The position numbers and the translations under genes are program-made. The notes under the pieces are model-generated. The model worked only from the letters and a program-made list of their open reading frames with translations. It ran no database searches and was not told the origin of the DNA. 64,000 bases of DNA from Malurus cyaneus samueli (taxonomy: Eukaryota; Chordata; Aves; Passeriformes; Maluridae), in the NCBI GenBank assembly GCA_009741485.1, contig CM019236.1, forward strand, positions 40,086,804 through 40,150,803, written 5' to 3'. Shown piece by piece: positions 11,766 through 24,607 of this stretch. Positions within the stretch are counted from its first letter, which is position 1. Each line of letters opens with the position of its first letter.

Positions 11766-12016
11766 CACAGGGAGCTGCTGCTCGTGAGATGGAGCCACAC
11801 TGGAGAGGTTCAAGGAGAACTGTCCCCATGGCAGGGACCCTACAGTGCAGCAGGGGAATGACTCTCCCTGAGCTACGGGAGAAGCCACGGGTGATGTACT
11901 GACCATAACCCCCATTCCCCGTCTCCTTGCACCACTGGGGGAGGAGATAGAGCAGGGAAGGAGGGAAGGGTTGGGGGGTTATTTTACTTCTCATTTTCCT
12001 GCTCTTATTTGTTAGC

Positions 12017-12022
12017 AATAAA
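12017..12022 (+). promoter_or_regulatory. AATAAA polyadenylation-type signal in the repeat
   Basis: AATAAA sits about 250 bases downstream of the minisatellite and about 185 bases before the right end of the repeat block. In LTR-type elements this signal ends the element's own transcript. Whether it is used here is unknown. Confidence 0.35.
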
Positions 12023-12206
12023 TTAATTTCATATCTCTAATTAGACCCTGTTTTGCCCTTATGGTATTTGATGACTGATCTCTCCCAGTCTTTATCTCAA
12101 CCCCATGAGCCTTTTGTTAAATTTTCTCTCCTCTGGTCCAGCTGCAGAGGAAAGTGAGAAAGTGGCTTTTGTGGGTGCTAGGCATCCAGCCAGTGTCAAC
12201 CCATGA

Positions 12207-15200
12207 CAGAAGGTTACAAAGTCATTAGTAATAATTAAGAAGGGGCCAATAACTGAGGAATATAGACGTAAAAAGTCTAGGGGTAAGCCGCAGCAAGAAC
12301 ACTTCTGAGAACAAGAGAGATGCTTCTGGAAGAACCCGGGTTTAAGCAGGAAAAGGCAAGGAACCTCCAGCAAGTGCAGCCAGCGAATCTTAAGTGAGGT
12401 GGCCAAGTACAAAAAAAGGCAACTACATCTGAAGTATTTACATATGCTTTACTAAATGATTACATGCAACATTAAAAGACTTCTCATTTATTTCTACCAA
12501 TCTTTTGTCTGCTAAGAAGAAAATACATGCAAGACTACAGCTTGCTCAAACAAAACCTATAACTTAAATATTTTTCTATTTTCTTTTTCCTTGGTAGGTA
12601 CTTAAGATCAAAGTTAACTGTTTCTAGCAGGTCATATAAATAGTTTTGGTTTTTAAGGCATCACATTGTCAGTTAAGCCTACTAGACTTTATTGTCTTCC
12701 ACCCTTCCTGCTTATCATGATACATAAGCAATTCCAGGTTTTGCTCTCCAATACATTAAAAAGTGTTCATTCATCGAAGTTACAAGGTATTGCATACTCT
12801 GACGCAAACAAAAAGGTTTACAGGTAAGTGTTTAAAAGTGAACAGTAGTTCAATGATAAAAGTTCCAGGCAGTTCAGCTACTTTATTTGAATAGAAATGT
12901 GAAGAAGAAAACAGCAGTTTGAAGAAACATCTTTGAGCCATTGTTTACAACCACAACTAAGCCTTTTCTTCACACTACGTCTGGTTACCGAAAAGACTGC
13001 ATGTAATAATCATCATATTAACTCTTGATTTTTTTTAAGAGAGAGACAGATCTTTAAGCTATCAGTTATATACAATATCATATAATAGAGATGACTCTGG
13101 AGAATGCTTGTGAAATACTGACAATTTTTTTTTACTTTCGAATGGGATTAGCAAATCTAAGATCTAGTAAAGGAAAATCCTGAGTGTTCCTACAGTCACA
13201 GTTACATTCCTAGTCTAGCTCACCTACTTTGACAATGAAACTTGAAACAAATTACAGTATCTTTTGAAGGACACAAAAGGACTGGCTGGATCTTTTAGTG
13301 CCTGCTTTGTGAGGTGGACTGAGAATTGCTCTGGCTCCATAAAATGGAAATGTGGTTTCATTCCTATTGTACAGGGTTGCAAGAGAGGCCCTTTTTCACA
13401 CTAATAAGTTTGACTTGTGGGACATTAATTTATGATCTAGGGCAAAATTTTACATGTTATGAAAAGGAATGAAACAGACTACATTGAACACTACATGCGC
13501 AATTGTGCAAGATCCCCTTTGTTCTCATTTCTGCAACTTTAAACAGAGATGAAAATGCACTCAGATCCTTGTCCTTTAATTTAGCCTTCAATTTAATTAC
13601 ACTCCCCTGCCCCTCCCTTCCCTGTGCTGAAAATTATCTGGAGTAAGTCCTTCACTGACATCCACTGGGAGGTCATCCATAATCTAATATGAACCCCTTT
13701 TTACATAACACAAGAGGTACAAGATGGGAAAAAAAATTTAAAAGGCCCAGACGATGGCCTGATTTCCAAATTAACTCAGTTCAATCAGTGTTCACTAGCT
13801 CTGATGAGATCTGAGTGCTTTGAATTTCTGGAAAAGTTAGGTCTCCTAATACTTAAAGCATTACTCCCAAAAAATAAGACACAATTTTCTTGAAAACAAG
13901 TACACTGAATAAGTAAAGCAGAAAGAAACCTGAAATACTTGGTTACATAATTAAACTCGAATTAAAGTGACCATAGGTCTACTTTTCGGCAAAACTGTTA
14001 AAATTTTCTGAGGTAAATAATCAGTAAATTACATTGATTTCCTATCAGTGTATAATGACAGAATGGAGAAAAGTGAGTTTTTCCATAAAGCTTGTATTTA
14101 CCATGACTAAAACCAGGGCAACTATAGAAGAAACAATAAACACAGCTCCTGCCAGTTTGGCAGAGCACAGATGGAAACTCAGAGCTGTGAACACTACCAT
14201 TGACATATATAATTGCAATGTATGAGCAGAGAAAAAGGTAGAAACAACTTCCTGCTCTCTCGAAGGACAGAAATTCAAAGCCATTAAAAAAAAATTCACA
14301 CTGAATAACTGCAAATAAAAGAAACTAGCACAAATCTCAAAACCAGGGAGTGTCAATGGCATACACTGACTGTTACCAAGATCAAAAACCATCTGTCTCC
14401 TACATCACCTGTGTCACTGGGCATCAAAGAAGCAATACTTCAGTCCACCTTCTGGTAACATGCAAAATGCTAGTCATGCAGTGCCAGAAGCTGAAAAACC
14501 AGCCACGAGAAGCAGACAGTCATCCTTCTCATCCTCCAGGACACAGAGGCAAAGTCTACACAAGGAAGTACTTGTCAACATAAAATTTCATGTTTTGGAG
14601 ATATCCATTCAGCAACCCTTACCAGTACCCAGGTTTTTTTTACAAGTAATGCAACCCAGAGGCAAGTATCTTCTTCCCCAGTCAGCATGGTAAAGTTGGA
14701 TCCAAGTGTGTATCTTGTATGTGCAAATCTTGCACAAGTTAGCTAAATTCTGGAATGGCCAATTTTGCAACACTAGTTTTGAAATATTTTTTCTTCCAAG
14801 AAACACTTAGTTGCATGGCGCAACTTCTCAGTTTGGCTCAACATTACATAAACTGCTACATGGATCTATCTTTATATTGTATATGAAGTTAAAACAAGGA
14901 GAATTTACTAACACAGCAGAAAGGGTCAGCGTTATAGCTGCAATTCTGGTGATTCCCAAGAAATTACCATTACCATCACAGAGTAGCCAGCCTCTCCCTG
15001 AAGAAAAACAAGCACTGGCCATCCTGGTTAGTTCTGTCACTTTTTTCATGATGCCCCAGACTGCTAAGTGTCTCCCTAACTTTCCTCCTGTTTTGGACTG
15101 GACTTTATTCTCCTCCACAGGGTTTATCTTTCCTTGTAATCCCTCACCTACTCTGTACTCATGCTCCCACCCATGTTCTCACCCACACTTCTTCCCGAAC

Positions 15201-17347
15201 ACAAACAATGTGTAACTATATGACCACAGGGGATGCCAGCCCCAGTGAAACTGCTAGACAAAAGATCACCTTCCTTTGGGATTAAAGGAAGGCCCTTTAA
15301 AATACATACTTCCCGACCTCTCCATCACTTCATTGTCATAGGACATACTGCCCACGAACAGCAAATGAGGACCTCACAGGAAGGAACAACTGTGAGACAC
15401 CCCTTTTTCCCACTGGCAGGAGCAAAACAACCATGTCAGGTTTACCAGGCTGCCTACCCTGCTATTTTCAGTTAATTAAAAAAAAAATTTGCATTTGCAA
15501 AACTTGTGAGGAGTAACTTATTAGTTACTATGATGAGGGATACAAGGCTCAGTATGTGGAGACAGGCAAATTTATGAGTGAACTACTTCTTCTGGCAAAA
15601 CGGGGGAGTTAAAGGATTCAACTGTCAGAGGGCATAAATTCCAAGGTCTCCCTAAATAACTTTATTTTGAAAGCTTTCCAAGTTTCAACAGAATATATGC
15701 TTGCAATTGTATTTATTGATACCTATTTTGTAACAGATTCTAAGGCTGCATACATAAAAAAAAACTACAGAAGTTGAACTGTGAGATTTTGCTTAAACTT
15801 TAAGGATTTTTTCAATTTTGTTTCCACAATTGAAAGGAAAAGCTACCAATATTTGTCTTTTAAGTAATCAAAATTACACAGTGAGAACTATACAAATTAC
15901 CTTTGATAGCTGAGTTTTATCTACATAGTGAATTTCAGACCAGTGGAGACTGGTTGGTTATATCTTTGCTTTACTTCTCACCCTTTCAAAACCTCAAGCA
16001 CAGTGCCATTTTTATATAATCTCACGAAAAATGTAATTGCTTACAATCTTTTTATTATAAAATATATACGGACTCATTTTCTTCTGAGGTAAGGTACAAC
16101 CTCCAACTAGCAGACCAGTATCTCTTTATAGCTAACATACATTTAGAGTGTGGGTTATTTGCATTTCAAACAGTAACCAAAATACTTTGCAGTTTCTTGA
16201 TGTCTACCAATTAGATTAAGATTTTAAAGACAATTTGGTGTGGTCTTTATCTCTACCACAAAGCCTGCTGGAGGATGTGCACCCATACTAAAAAAGGATA
16301 TAAATTCTGAGGAAACCAATTTCCAGTTTTAGGCCAGAAATCAGTATTTTCTGATTCTGCATGATAAATATGCCATCAAGCAGTCCTCAGAAAATTAACA
16401 CATGTGCTTAAAGAAGAGAATATTTTTACCTTCATAGGGATACTTCAAGAGATCCTTTTTTTTTTAACTCACATTTCTGTTTTTTGCTACTATGTGCTTT
16501 TTCTGTGGGTGAAGATTACACAAAGTGTTATGCAAAACAAAAAAATTACATGACAGACTAAAATCTCTATTTGTCAAATTATTGTGGGTGGATTACTAGG
16601 AATAGGCTTCAACTTCAAAGAGCAACAGGAAAGAGCCTGGATGCTGAACTATTCCAAATACGGAACTCAAGAGCTGCCCATGGCATGTTGTAAGACCCTT
16701 TTCTGGCCTGACTGGGTACTCCCAGATACTGAATCTGGATTGTGACAGTGACAGTGCTGCAGTTGAAGCTGAGCAAGAAATAGAGTACCTGAAGTTCATC
16801 TTCTCCTACCGCTTAAAAATACTGTCACAATTAAAATATTTAACAGTTTCTTTCTCATTTCTTCTTGGGCTCATGGGACCGAATGAAGATGTCTAGCAGC
16901 AACTAATGGCACATGTGGAAGTACCTGCATGTCTAAATTAACAGGCTTTACAAGCAACTATCCTAGGTGTCCAGCAACACTTTCAGATTCAAACATCTTC
17001 AAAAGCAAGCCCAGTACCCCTTCTGCATAATAATACAGGGAAGGTGCATCCCTGAACATGACCTTCCAGTGATAACTAAATAACAGGTAAATACAGAGAA
17101 TATTCCCAAGTGACAAATGTTCTTTCCTTTAAAGTTTCCTAAGTATTTTGGTCTTGGAGCATAAGAATGCAATAAATCAAACTTATAATTCAATCCTTAT
17201 TTACATTTTTTCAGTATGTACTAAGTCCCTAGTATTCTTGCAATACAATTATTTGTTTTACTTACAAAATCACCTGTAACAGAGTCACCACAAATCTACC
17301 ACAACCCCCCTTGCTTCGAGGATGTATTTTGGTTTCAATGTACATAC
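12207..17347. other. AT-rich non-coding DNA, probably SEMA4D 5' intron
   Basis: There is no convincing gene here. CpG is rare and the sequence has the texture of a vertebrate intron. A 115-codon hydrophobic open frame at 14045-14392 on the minus strand has a possible donor after ...GTCATG but no good acceptor. I treat it as chance. Confidence 0.6.
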
Positions 17348-17400
17348 CTGCTACCCTTCAGAGCCTCCAGAGCTTGGAAGCCGTCAGAAACACGTCCTTC
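17348..17400 (-). other. Candidate small internal exon, possibly SEMA4D 5' leader
   Basis: On the minus strand a pyrimidine-rich acceptor (CTTACCGTTTTTCAG) is followed by 53 bases starting GAAGGACGTGTTTCTGACGG and ending GGGTAGCAG, then the donor GTATGT. The stretch has three CpGs in 53 bases within CpG-poor DNA, which hints at conservation. One frame is open throughout (EGRVSDGFQALEALKGS), the other two are closed. It lies 12.8 kb upstream of the SEMA4D start codon on the same strand. Vertebrate SEMA4D has non-coding leader exons, so that is the simplest guess. I do not recognise the sequence itself. It could be an exon of an unknown transcript or a chance pairing of splice signals. Confidence 0.4.
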
Positions 17401-20400
17401 CTGAAAAACGGTAAGAAACAGTCTTTGACATCATTATCATATAATCCTGAAGGGCAAGTTCTGTTATGAGAATTATAATAAATCCTCCCCCAGAAGTCTG
17501 GCTTTTATTTTCCAGATTACCAGGGCAGAGCATTCCTGACACAAAGCAGAACTGCTAGATTTGCATTCAGTGAGCCAAGATCCTGATGTTGCACTTAACA
17601 CAAAAAAATATTAAGCAGACCTGATAAAAAGCATACACATCAGCCCTTTTAAAACTCAATTTGTTTCTCCTATCCCAAGATGGCTGATACCTACCCAGTA
17701 CAAAATTATTCAGCACTTGTATGGCAGTAGAAATTACTGATACTGGTAAGAGCCTGGGACCCCTCACATGCTGGTACGGGGTGTACTAGAGAAAGGTTAG
17801 ACATCAGCCAGCCCCACAAATAATTACGTTTACTAAATTCATATAAACCAGTTATAACACTCTTCTGCATTATTAAACAACTGCATTATGCACAAGCGTA
17901 GGAAAGAGCATCTGGATAGTTACAACAAAACCTGGCATGATAATATTTATTTTGTTGTAATCACAGGAGAACAGTGGGCCACTCTCAAGCAATCACAACT
18001 GGGCACAAGGAAGCACTTTTCCCAAGACTCTTCTAAGTAATATGGTTTTAATATGCACTCGTAACACATCAGATTGTATTTAGCATATGTATTTCCTAGT
18101 GTTCATCTAAGCACTTTTAGAGGGGTGTGAGCCATGTGCAGGGATAGCATTTTTTAAAAGCAAGTCACTGAAGATCTGAAGTAGATTTCACTGAAATCAA
18201 CAGTAAGGGGGCTCCCAAAGATGCAAGGGGTAAGATGGTGTGCCTTAAAAGAAATCTCCACTGCACATCTGAAGGCTTCATTAGTGATCCAGATTACAAT
18301 GACTCAGAAGACAGAAGCCCCAAAAGAAACAGGCCAAAGAAAATTACAACAGCTCAATGCTGCAGGTTTCTAAGTCAAGTATCTAAACAGGTTTTTTTCA
18401 GAGACCTTCAACAGTGCATGTTTTGTGGCTACCAGTATGGTAAAAGGTATCAAACAGCAACATCAAACTCAGTATTTTCAGCATCTTTTGGGCTATAAAG
18501 AGTGCACTCTAGTCTGACTCTCCCCACAATCTTTTTTCAACAAGACACCCCATGAAAATCCATTACCCATCTATGTTATTACCAACTGTTTTTTTCACAT
18601 AGTAGCAGAATATAACTGAGTTATTTTTTATATTAAAAAACCTGATCCACCTTTCATTCTGTTGAAAATAAACCAGAGCACGCAAATTGTAAATCATCTG
18701 ACCAGTTATGAAGCTCTCCACAAATTAGCTTATACCAGATTATCTCTATGGATGTAGCTACTCAATACTTAAGTGAACTCTTAAAATTTACAAAAAATTC
18801 CTACTTCCCACAAGAGGCCATCAATCAATATAGCCACTAGCACTACTGGAGTCCCCAAATTCCATTATGCTTCCTCATAGCTTATGCTTACAGACCAAAC
18901 TGTAATAACCTATTTTAGCTGCAGGTACCTTAAGGGAAAAAGAAAATTCTCTTTTGTTTCTCTTGAGAAAAAACTTCCAGCAGCCTATGACTTGTACAAG
19001 CACTTTCAATGTAACAAAGCACTTGTATCTAAATGAACAGCTACAGTAGGTGTGAAATTCCTCTGAAAACTCTAGCAGCAAATTAGAGGACCTGTACTTT
19101 CCTGGCTTACTTTGAACTGCCTGGCATGGAAGTTTTCAAGCCTCCACAAGTAGCTCCAGGTTTCTGAGCTGTAGTCTGAGGTCACTGGGACTGAAAGACA
19201 GTGGACAGATGGCCACTCTGTGGAAGTCAGGCCAGCTCTCAGCCAGCCCCTAGATGTCCAGGGAAATGGGAATAGGCAGATGAGCTGCTAAGAATTCCAA
19301 ACTGTGGCACCACAGCTCAAGAACTCTGCTGCCAAGAGCAGTCCATCCCTCCTCAGTGTGGTCCTTGGGAAGGGGCCACCAACCATTGGTGTTTCTGGCA
19401 GAGAAGACCAGAGACACTGGGCTGGGGGTGAGGTGGCTGGGCTAAGGTGGAGGGTGGTATGCAAGTAGGGGCTCATTCTCCTCTTTTGATCACATCACCA
19501 CTGGCCTGGCTGCCTGTCAGGACACTACCTGTAGTGGCTATGCACATGAGTAACTACTCACAGCTTGCAGTAGCTATGACATAATTAAGCCCTTTAATCC
19601 AAGCAGGACTTGAGTATGAAATTAACATCCATGTAAGCACTGCAGGTTGGCAGACATCCTTCAGGACATCCATTAGACCCAAAGGTGATCCTTTAGAGCA
19701 GGCACTGCAGGAGCAACTTTAACAAACCTTAAACCTGTCATGTTTCAAGAGTACTCAAGTCTAAACTTAGTGGGAAAAAACCTCTAAACTGTTTCCACTG
19801 GCAGCAATTACTTAAGCTTGGGGAGAAAAATTACACCATGAATATCTTGTTATTTTGACAATTGTGACTAAGTCTTCAAAGATTAAAGAAAACACCTTCT
19901 GGATTATAAATGAAAGACAGCTCCGAATACATCATATAGAATAAAAAGATAGTCACCTTAATGAAATTTTTCATAGAAGATCCACAATCTTTCATATATG
20001 TATGTTTGCATACACTTTATTCATTTGAAGACCTTCTAACCTGTCAAATTCCAAAACACATTAATGTATTACAAGGCACTTCTGGCTGTCACATTCTGCT
20101 TGCATTAAAAAAAAGAATTCCAAGGAATAACCAATGTGTACTACTTTTCCGTCTACACATCAATTACCATCCAGATCAGTAGCATTTCTTTCCTTTTCTA
20201 CTCAAGCACACACCTGCTGTCACTACGTCCTAGTGATTCTAAATAAAAAGAAGAAAGGAAATTGAAGAAAACCAGCTTATAAGCAAATTTTCTTTATTCC
20301 GAGATCTCTTTGGGAATCCATGGAGAAAAACTTTATGTTTGAGAACATTTCCAGTGTTACAGCCCTCTACAATGACCTTACTGAAATACAGTTTCCAGAT

Positions 20401-23400
20401 AAATACCATGATGATCACAGCTAGAGCTGTATTTGCTACCTGTATCTCAAGTCAGCCATTATCTATACATATTGCCTTTCTATTTTAAGATTACACAGAA
20501 GCCACAATAAAGCCAACATACAGCTGTGAGTAACTAAGGCTGCACAGACAGCTGCCCACAGACAGTGTCTGTCACCAAAAACCTTCCTGTGAATGCTCTG
20601 TGTGGTTTTAAGAGTTTTGAAGTAATTACGTGAAAAGGTAGGCTAACTATAAACTTCAAGAACCGTGCATATTACCAGCACTATATTTAAATAACTGATC
20701 AGACATATCAGAATAACTGTTTCTGACGCTACCATTACTTCTACTGTTCCCAACCCCTCTGAATGGGGCTGGTGATTATACCTGCTGACCACCCTCGCAA
20801 GATGTTGGGGATAAAAAAATCAAAAGTAACAAACATGCTACAAGACTCAGAGAGCAAAACTCAAATTTTTTTTGTCCTTCCTGCTTGCAAAGTTTACTTT
20901 TCTTAAAAACATCATTATCTCACAGATCTATTTACTGGCCTATCAATATCCCTCAACTTTTTCTAAACATTACAGGAAAGGTAAGTACAGGAGCTTCAAA
21001 CTGCAGCAGAGGCCCATGCTAACCCTTGTTAGCAATAAAGCAAAAAAGCCCTGTTCGGTCTCAAAACGACATTTCAATCTAGCCCAAACTGTTCCTCTGT
21101 TTTTAATTCCTGTCACCTTGGCATTCTTCAGATCTCACAAGAACCCTCAAAAAAGCCAAGAACACAGAGACTCAAGTGGTGGCAGAGAGCTACAAACGCC
21201 TCCTGTAACCCAACTGCAAAATACAAATATCAAGATTGGGCCAGCTACTGCCATGCTGAGAGTTTCTCTATTTTTAAAGATATTAAAAAAATCTGTAGTT
21301 AAGCAACTTCCAACTGAACCAGAGCTTCCATGATAGTATCTGTGCATCTCAGCCCTTCTTCAGGTAAGGATTTGAGTGGGTTTCACAGTTTCAACTTTTT
21401 TCCAATTACAATACTATATAAACACCAACACAAGAGCATTTTAACAAAAAAAATGGTAGTGATTCTGAATCAAAATCCAGTAAAGGCAGGGAACACCAAC
21501 ACAACTGTGTGAGAATAAGAGCTACAGTGCAGGAGAGAAGAAAGGAGGATGCAAAAATGTGTTGAGAAAATAACAAATAAAAGCACTTTTGCTTCAGATT
21601 AATCTTTTTAAACCAGCATTTTGGGGTCATGCAAGTTTTTTATTTATTCCCACAGCATTTGCTCAGGGAAGGAAATGTTCTTTCAGGAGCAACATTGGAA
21701 TATTCTGGTCAATAAACAACACAGTCTTTGAAGTGCAGAAATCACTGCGACCACCTTCACATTCAACAATTCTTTTACTTCAACAAGATCAATATAAAGG
21801 AGATAATTACTCCTCCTCTTGTCATAAACTCGCACGTAATCCATGGCTCCTTCTCCTTCTATCAGAAAAGGAGCAACCCTGCTAACTATTTGCTGATTAA
21901 AAAAACTGCAAAAAGAAGAAACAGTGTATGAGCCTCCAAATCTTACTCTTCGTATTCAATGAAAAGGAACAGAAAACAAAAGTCTAAATTCTGCCTGTGC
22001 TTTTCACTAATGTTCTTTAACAGAATAAATTAAGAAAATCAATTAAAAAAACCCTAAAGAAAATGTTTTTCCCAAAAGACTATCAGCTGCCGATTTAGGG
22101 GAAAACACCTAATACTGGCAAGAGAAGTGAATGAATGTGATGTATTTCTGTATTCATTCTGACAACACGGCAATGTAGGAAAGTTAAACTAAGATCAGTA
22201 TGCTCTATTATACCACCTGCTTTCTTAGGAGCTTAGATCGCATACTCTGCTACTTCCAGAGTACTCCTTCTGTTGCTTTTCAACTGTATATTACTAAAGC
22301 ATTTCCTGGATTCTTTACATAAATTGCATTAGCAGTATTTGCGGTTGACAGTCTGAATACATTTAAGAGAGTTACCACAACATAAATTATGAAACACCTA
22401 GATTTTATAGTGTTCCATATTTAGTACTTTTCCATGCTGTCTTGGTATTTTTCTTTCTCGCCTTGAGAAATAAATGGCCCCATCAAAAAAGAAAAAAAAA
22501 GCAGGCAAGGAAGAGACATGAAGAATGTTTAACACGGTTTAGAACTGAGTATTTTACCATCCTGATAGTGCAGAAAAAGCAAGTCATTCAGTTTCAGATT
22601 CTAGTTTTTCAGACTTTCCAGCCAGTTTTTAATAAAATATGCCACTTACTGACAGGTTCCAGACTCTCAAGTTTCTTGACTCTTAGAGGAGGCAAATGCA
22701 AAAACTACTTTTTCCATATGGCAGACATTTTCAGTACCAAAATCCCTTTGGCCAGTTTGCACACTGAGAACACTCAGCTTACTAGGCTGTGTATATCTCT
22801 GCACACTGTGAACACCATGCACTGCTCAAGGACACCGACACAGACGACACAATGCAAAAACAGCTTTAAACAAACTTTAAAAGTATGTTCAAAACACTGC
22901 CTCCCTTCCTCTTTTCTTTCCCACCCTGAAGTTATTTGGCATTATGTGGAATAGAAGAAAATGTAGGAGTAATTTTCATCTCAATACATAAGATTATAAA
23001 CCAGCACTTCCTCAACTGCACATTTTGTACCTTAAAGCGACGCCTTGGAAACAAGTTACCTGACTGTCCTGAGAAAAAGCTTCTGTGCTGAAAAAAACAG
23101 GCAGCTTCAGTTCAAGGAGCCAGAGTCAGATCCTTGATTGTGTAAGATGTAGCACAGCCTCCCTGAGGGAGCTACACAAGGCTGCTGAAGTAGGGAATTT
23201 GAACCAAGTTATTCAAAACACAGGAGAAGTAACAAAAACAAACTTCACTGGGTTTGACTATAAAAGTCAGAAACTTAACCTTGCAGCAGTATTTACTATT
23301 AAAAAAATCTCCATTAAAATTCACAGGTGGAATTCACCTATTATCTGTAAAACCAAAACAAAACAATATGTCCAAAGAGACCCTGAAAAGCTATAAAAAG

Positions 23401-24522
23401 GAATTTCCACAAGCATTACAAGTTATGTAAGGACATCTCTGACTTAGGAACACAGGCATAAAAACCACTTCTGAGTATGTTTATCTTACTACACGTGCCA
23501 CTTTCAATCTTCCTCTTGTGTTCAATTGCACAAATCAGAATGTAACAAAAGTGTCATTAGAACTGATTAGGACAATACCATGATAAAAACATGACCACTC
23601 GACAGCACCCAACCAGAACAGACCTCAGGAAATTCATACATTCTTGAATCCACACGCACCACATTCCCAGTTACATTTGGGATGAAGAACTACAACATCC
23701 AAACGCCAAACAGCTCTATGGTAACAACTTTGAGTCCTCACTTTTGGATGCAGCGAGGGGATGGATGCATCACTGCTCCCATTGCTTCACCTGTCACTCC
23801 ACAGAGCTGCTTCTATTGCCTACCACATACAACCAGCTTTGCATTTGACATGAATCATGCTGACTGAACAGTAAAATCTGCAATTTTTCCTTCATCTGGC
23901 ATTCTTATCTGGCATGCTGAAGGTGGTGCAGTAAAGCCCTCTTTCAAAATGCTCAATTACATTCAAAATATTTTTCTCAATTAATTGTATCTCTATGGCA
24001 ATTAGTTGAAGACTAACCATTAAATGCTGTTAATTCTCTCGTCTTTTTCAGCAGGAAGTTTCACCATTTGTGTTTCCATGTGACAGAGACAGGGGTATTA
24101 AGACTTACACAGAACATCAATTCCTTTTTTCCTATCATCTATTTGTGGGATAAAGTCACACAGGGAACTTTCAAAGCAAACCCAGTCTTGGCTTCTAAAC
24201 TTTATTTCCACTGAAAACCTGTGACAGAATAAAGAAGTAACAACAACAAAAAAACCATACTAAAACTAGTGATTTCCTTCAGGTCTGTTTATCCTTGCAT
24301 TAATGAAAATAACAGAAACATTTTTACTTTCCATACTCATTCTTGATACCCAACCTTCAGACAATAAATACTACATTCTGTTTTCTGATACCACTTCAAG
24401 AAGCATTCAAGTTTTCAAGTTTTCACTGCATTGACACAAACAGAGTTTGACATTCTCAGCTCTCACACCTGGTCTGTCACCAAGTAATTGTTGCTCTTCT
24501 CTTTATCCTACAGTACTTCACT

Positions 24523-24550
24523 TACAGTATGAGGTTATACTCATACTGTA
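24523..24550. repeat. Perfect 11-bp inverted repeat with 6-nt loop
   Basis: TACAGTATGAG, spacer GTTATA, then CTCATACTGTA, its exact reverse complement. It can form a hairpin or small cruciform. The function is unknown. Confidence 0.9.
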
Positions 24551-24589
24551 CTCTCTTCTACTCATACTTTTACTTAATTACAGCACATT

Positions 24590-24607
24590 TAGGATCTATA
24601 GATCCTA
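24590..24607. repeat. Perfect 18-bp palindrome
   Basis: TAGGATCTATAGATCCTA reads the same on both strands with no spacer. It lies 40 bases from the hairpin at 24523-24550. No function is recognised. Confidence 0.9.

Larger units (their letters stand above)
11230..12206 (+). mobile_element. Interspersed bird-type repeat carrying a minisatellite, possibly LTR-like
   Basis: This GC-richer block contrasts with its AT-rich surroundings. In order it contains GGAGCAGGTGGATGCCC-type units, a 44-bp tandem array, and a CCCCCATTCCCCGTCTCC linker. An AATAAATTAATTTC polyadenylation-like stretch follows at 12017-12030, then GACCCTGTTTTGCCC, TTTTCTCTCCTCTGG and GGCATCCAGCCAGTGTCAAC, with the block ending near ACCCATGACA. 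I recall very similar blocks, in this order, scattered through bird genomes. The AATAAA followed by a terminal ...CA suggests an LTR or LTR-derived unit. That assignment is from memory and unverified, and I see no matching terminal TG or target-site duplication with certainty. No protein is encoded. It begins just where the noisy segment ends. Confidence 0.6.

Noticed and set aside
11130..12018. Long overlapping minus-strand open frames (261, 217 and 84 codons) and plus-strand frames of 108-155 codons
   Set aside because: All run through the 44-bp minisatellite, which lacks stops in several frames. The peptides repeat the same few words in shifted phases. There is no splice or promoter support.
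14045..14392. 115-codon hydrophobic minus-strand frame that looks membrane-spanning
   Set aside because: It has one possible donor but no convincing acceptor. Hydrophobic frames are expected on T-rich strands.
22442..22954. 170-codon plus-strand open frame
   Set aside because: It begins at a non-ATG codon and has low-complexity lysine-rich and AT-driven composition. No motifs or splice signals are seen.
23060..23087. 28-nt minus-strand unit between a strong pyrimidine acceptor and GTAACT
   Set aside because: It is very short and an alternative AG lies inside it. Chance is more likely than a microexon.
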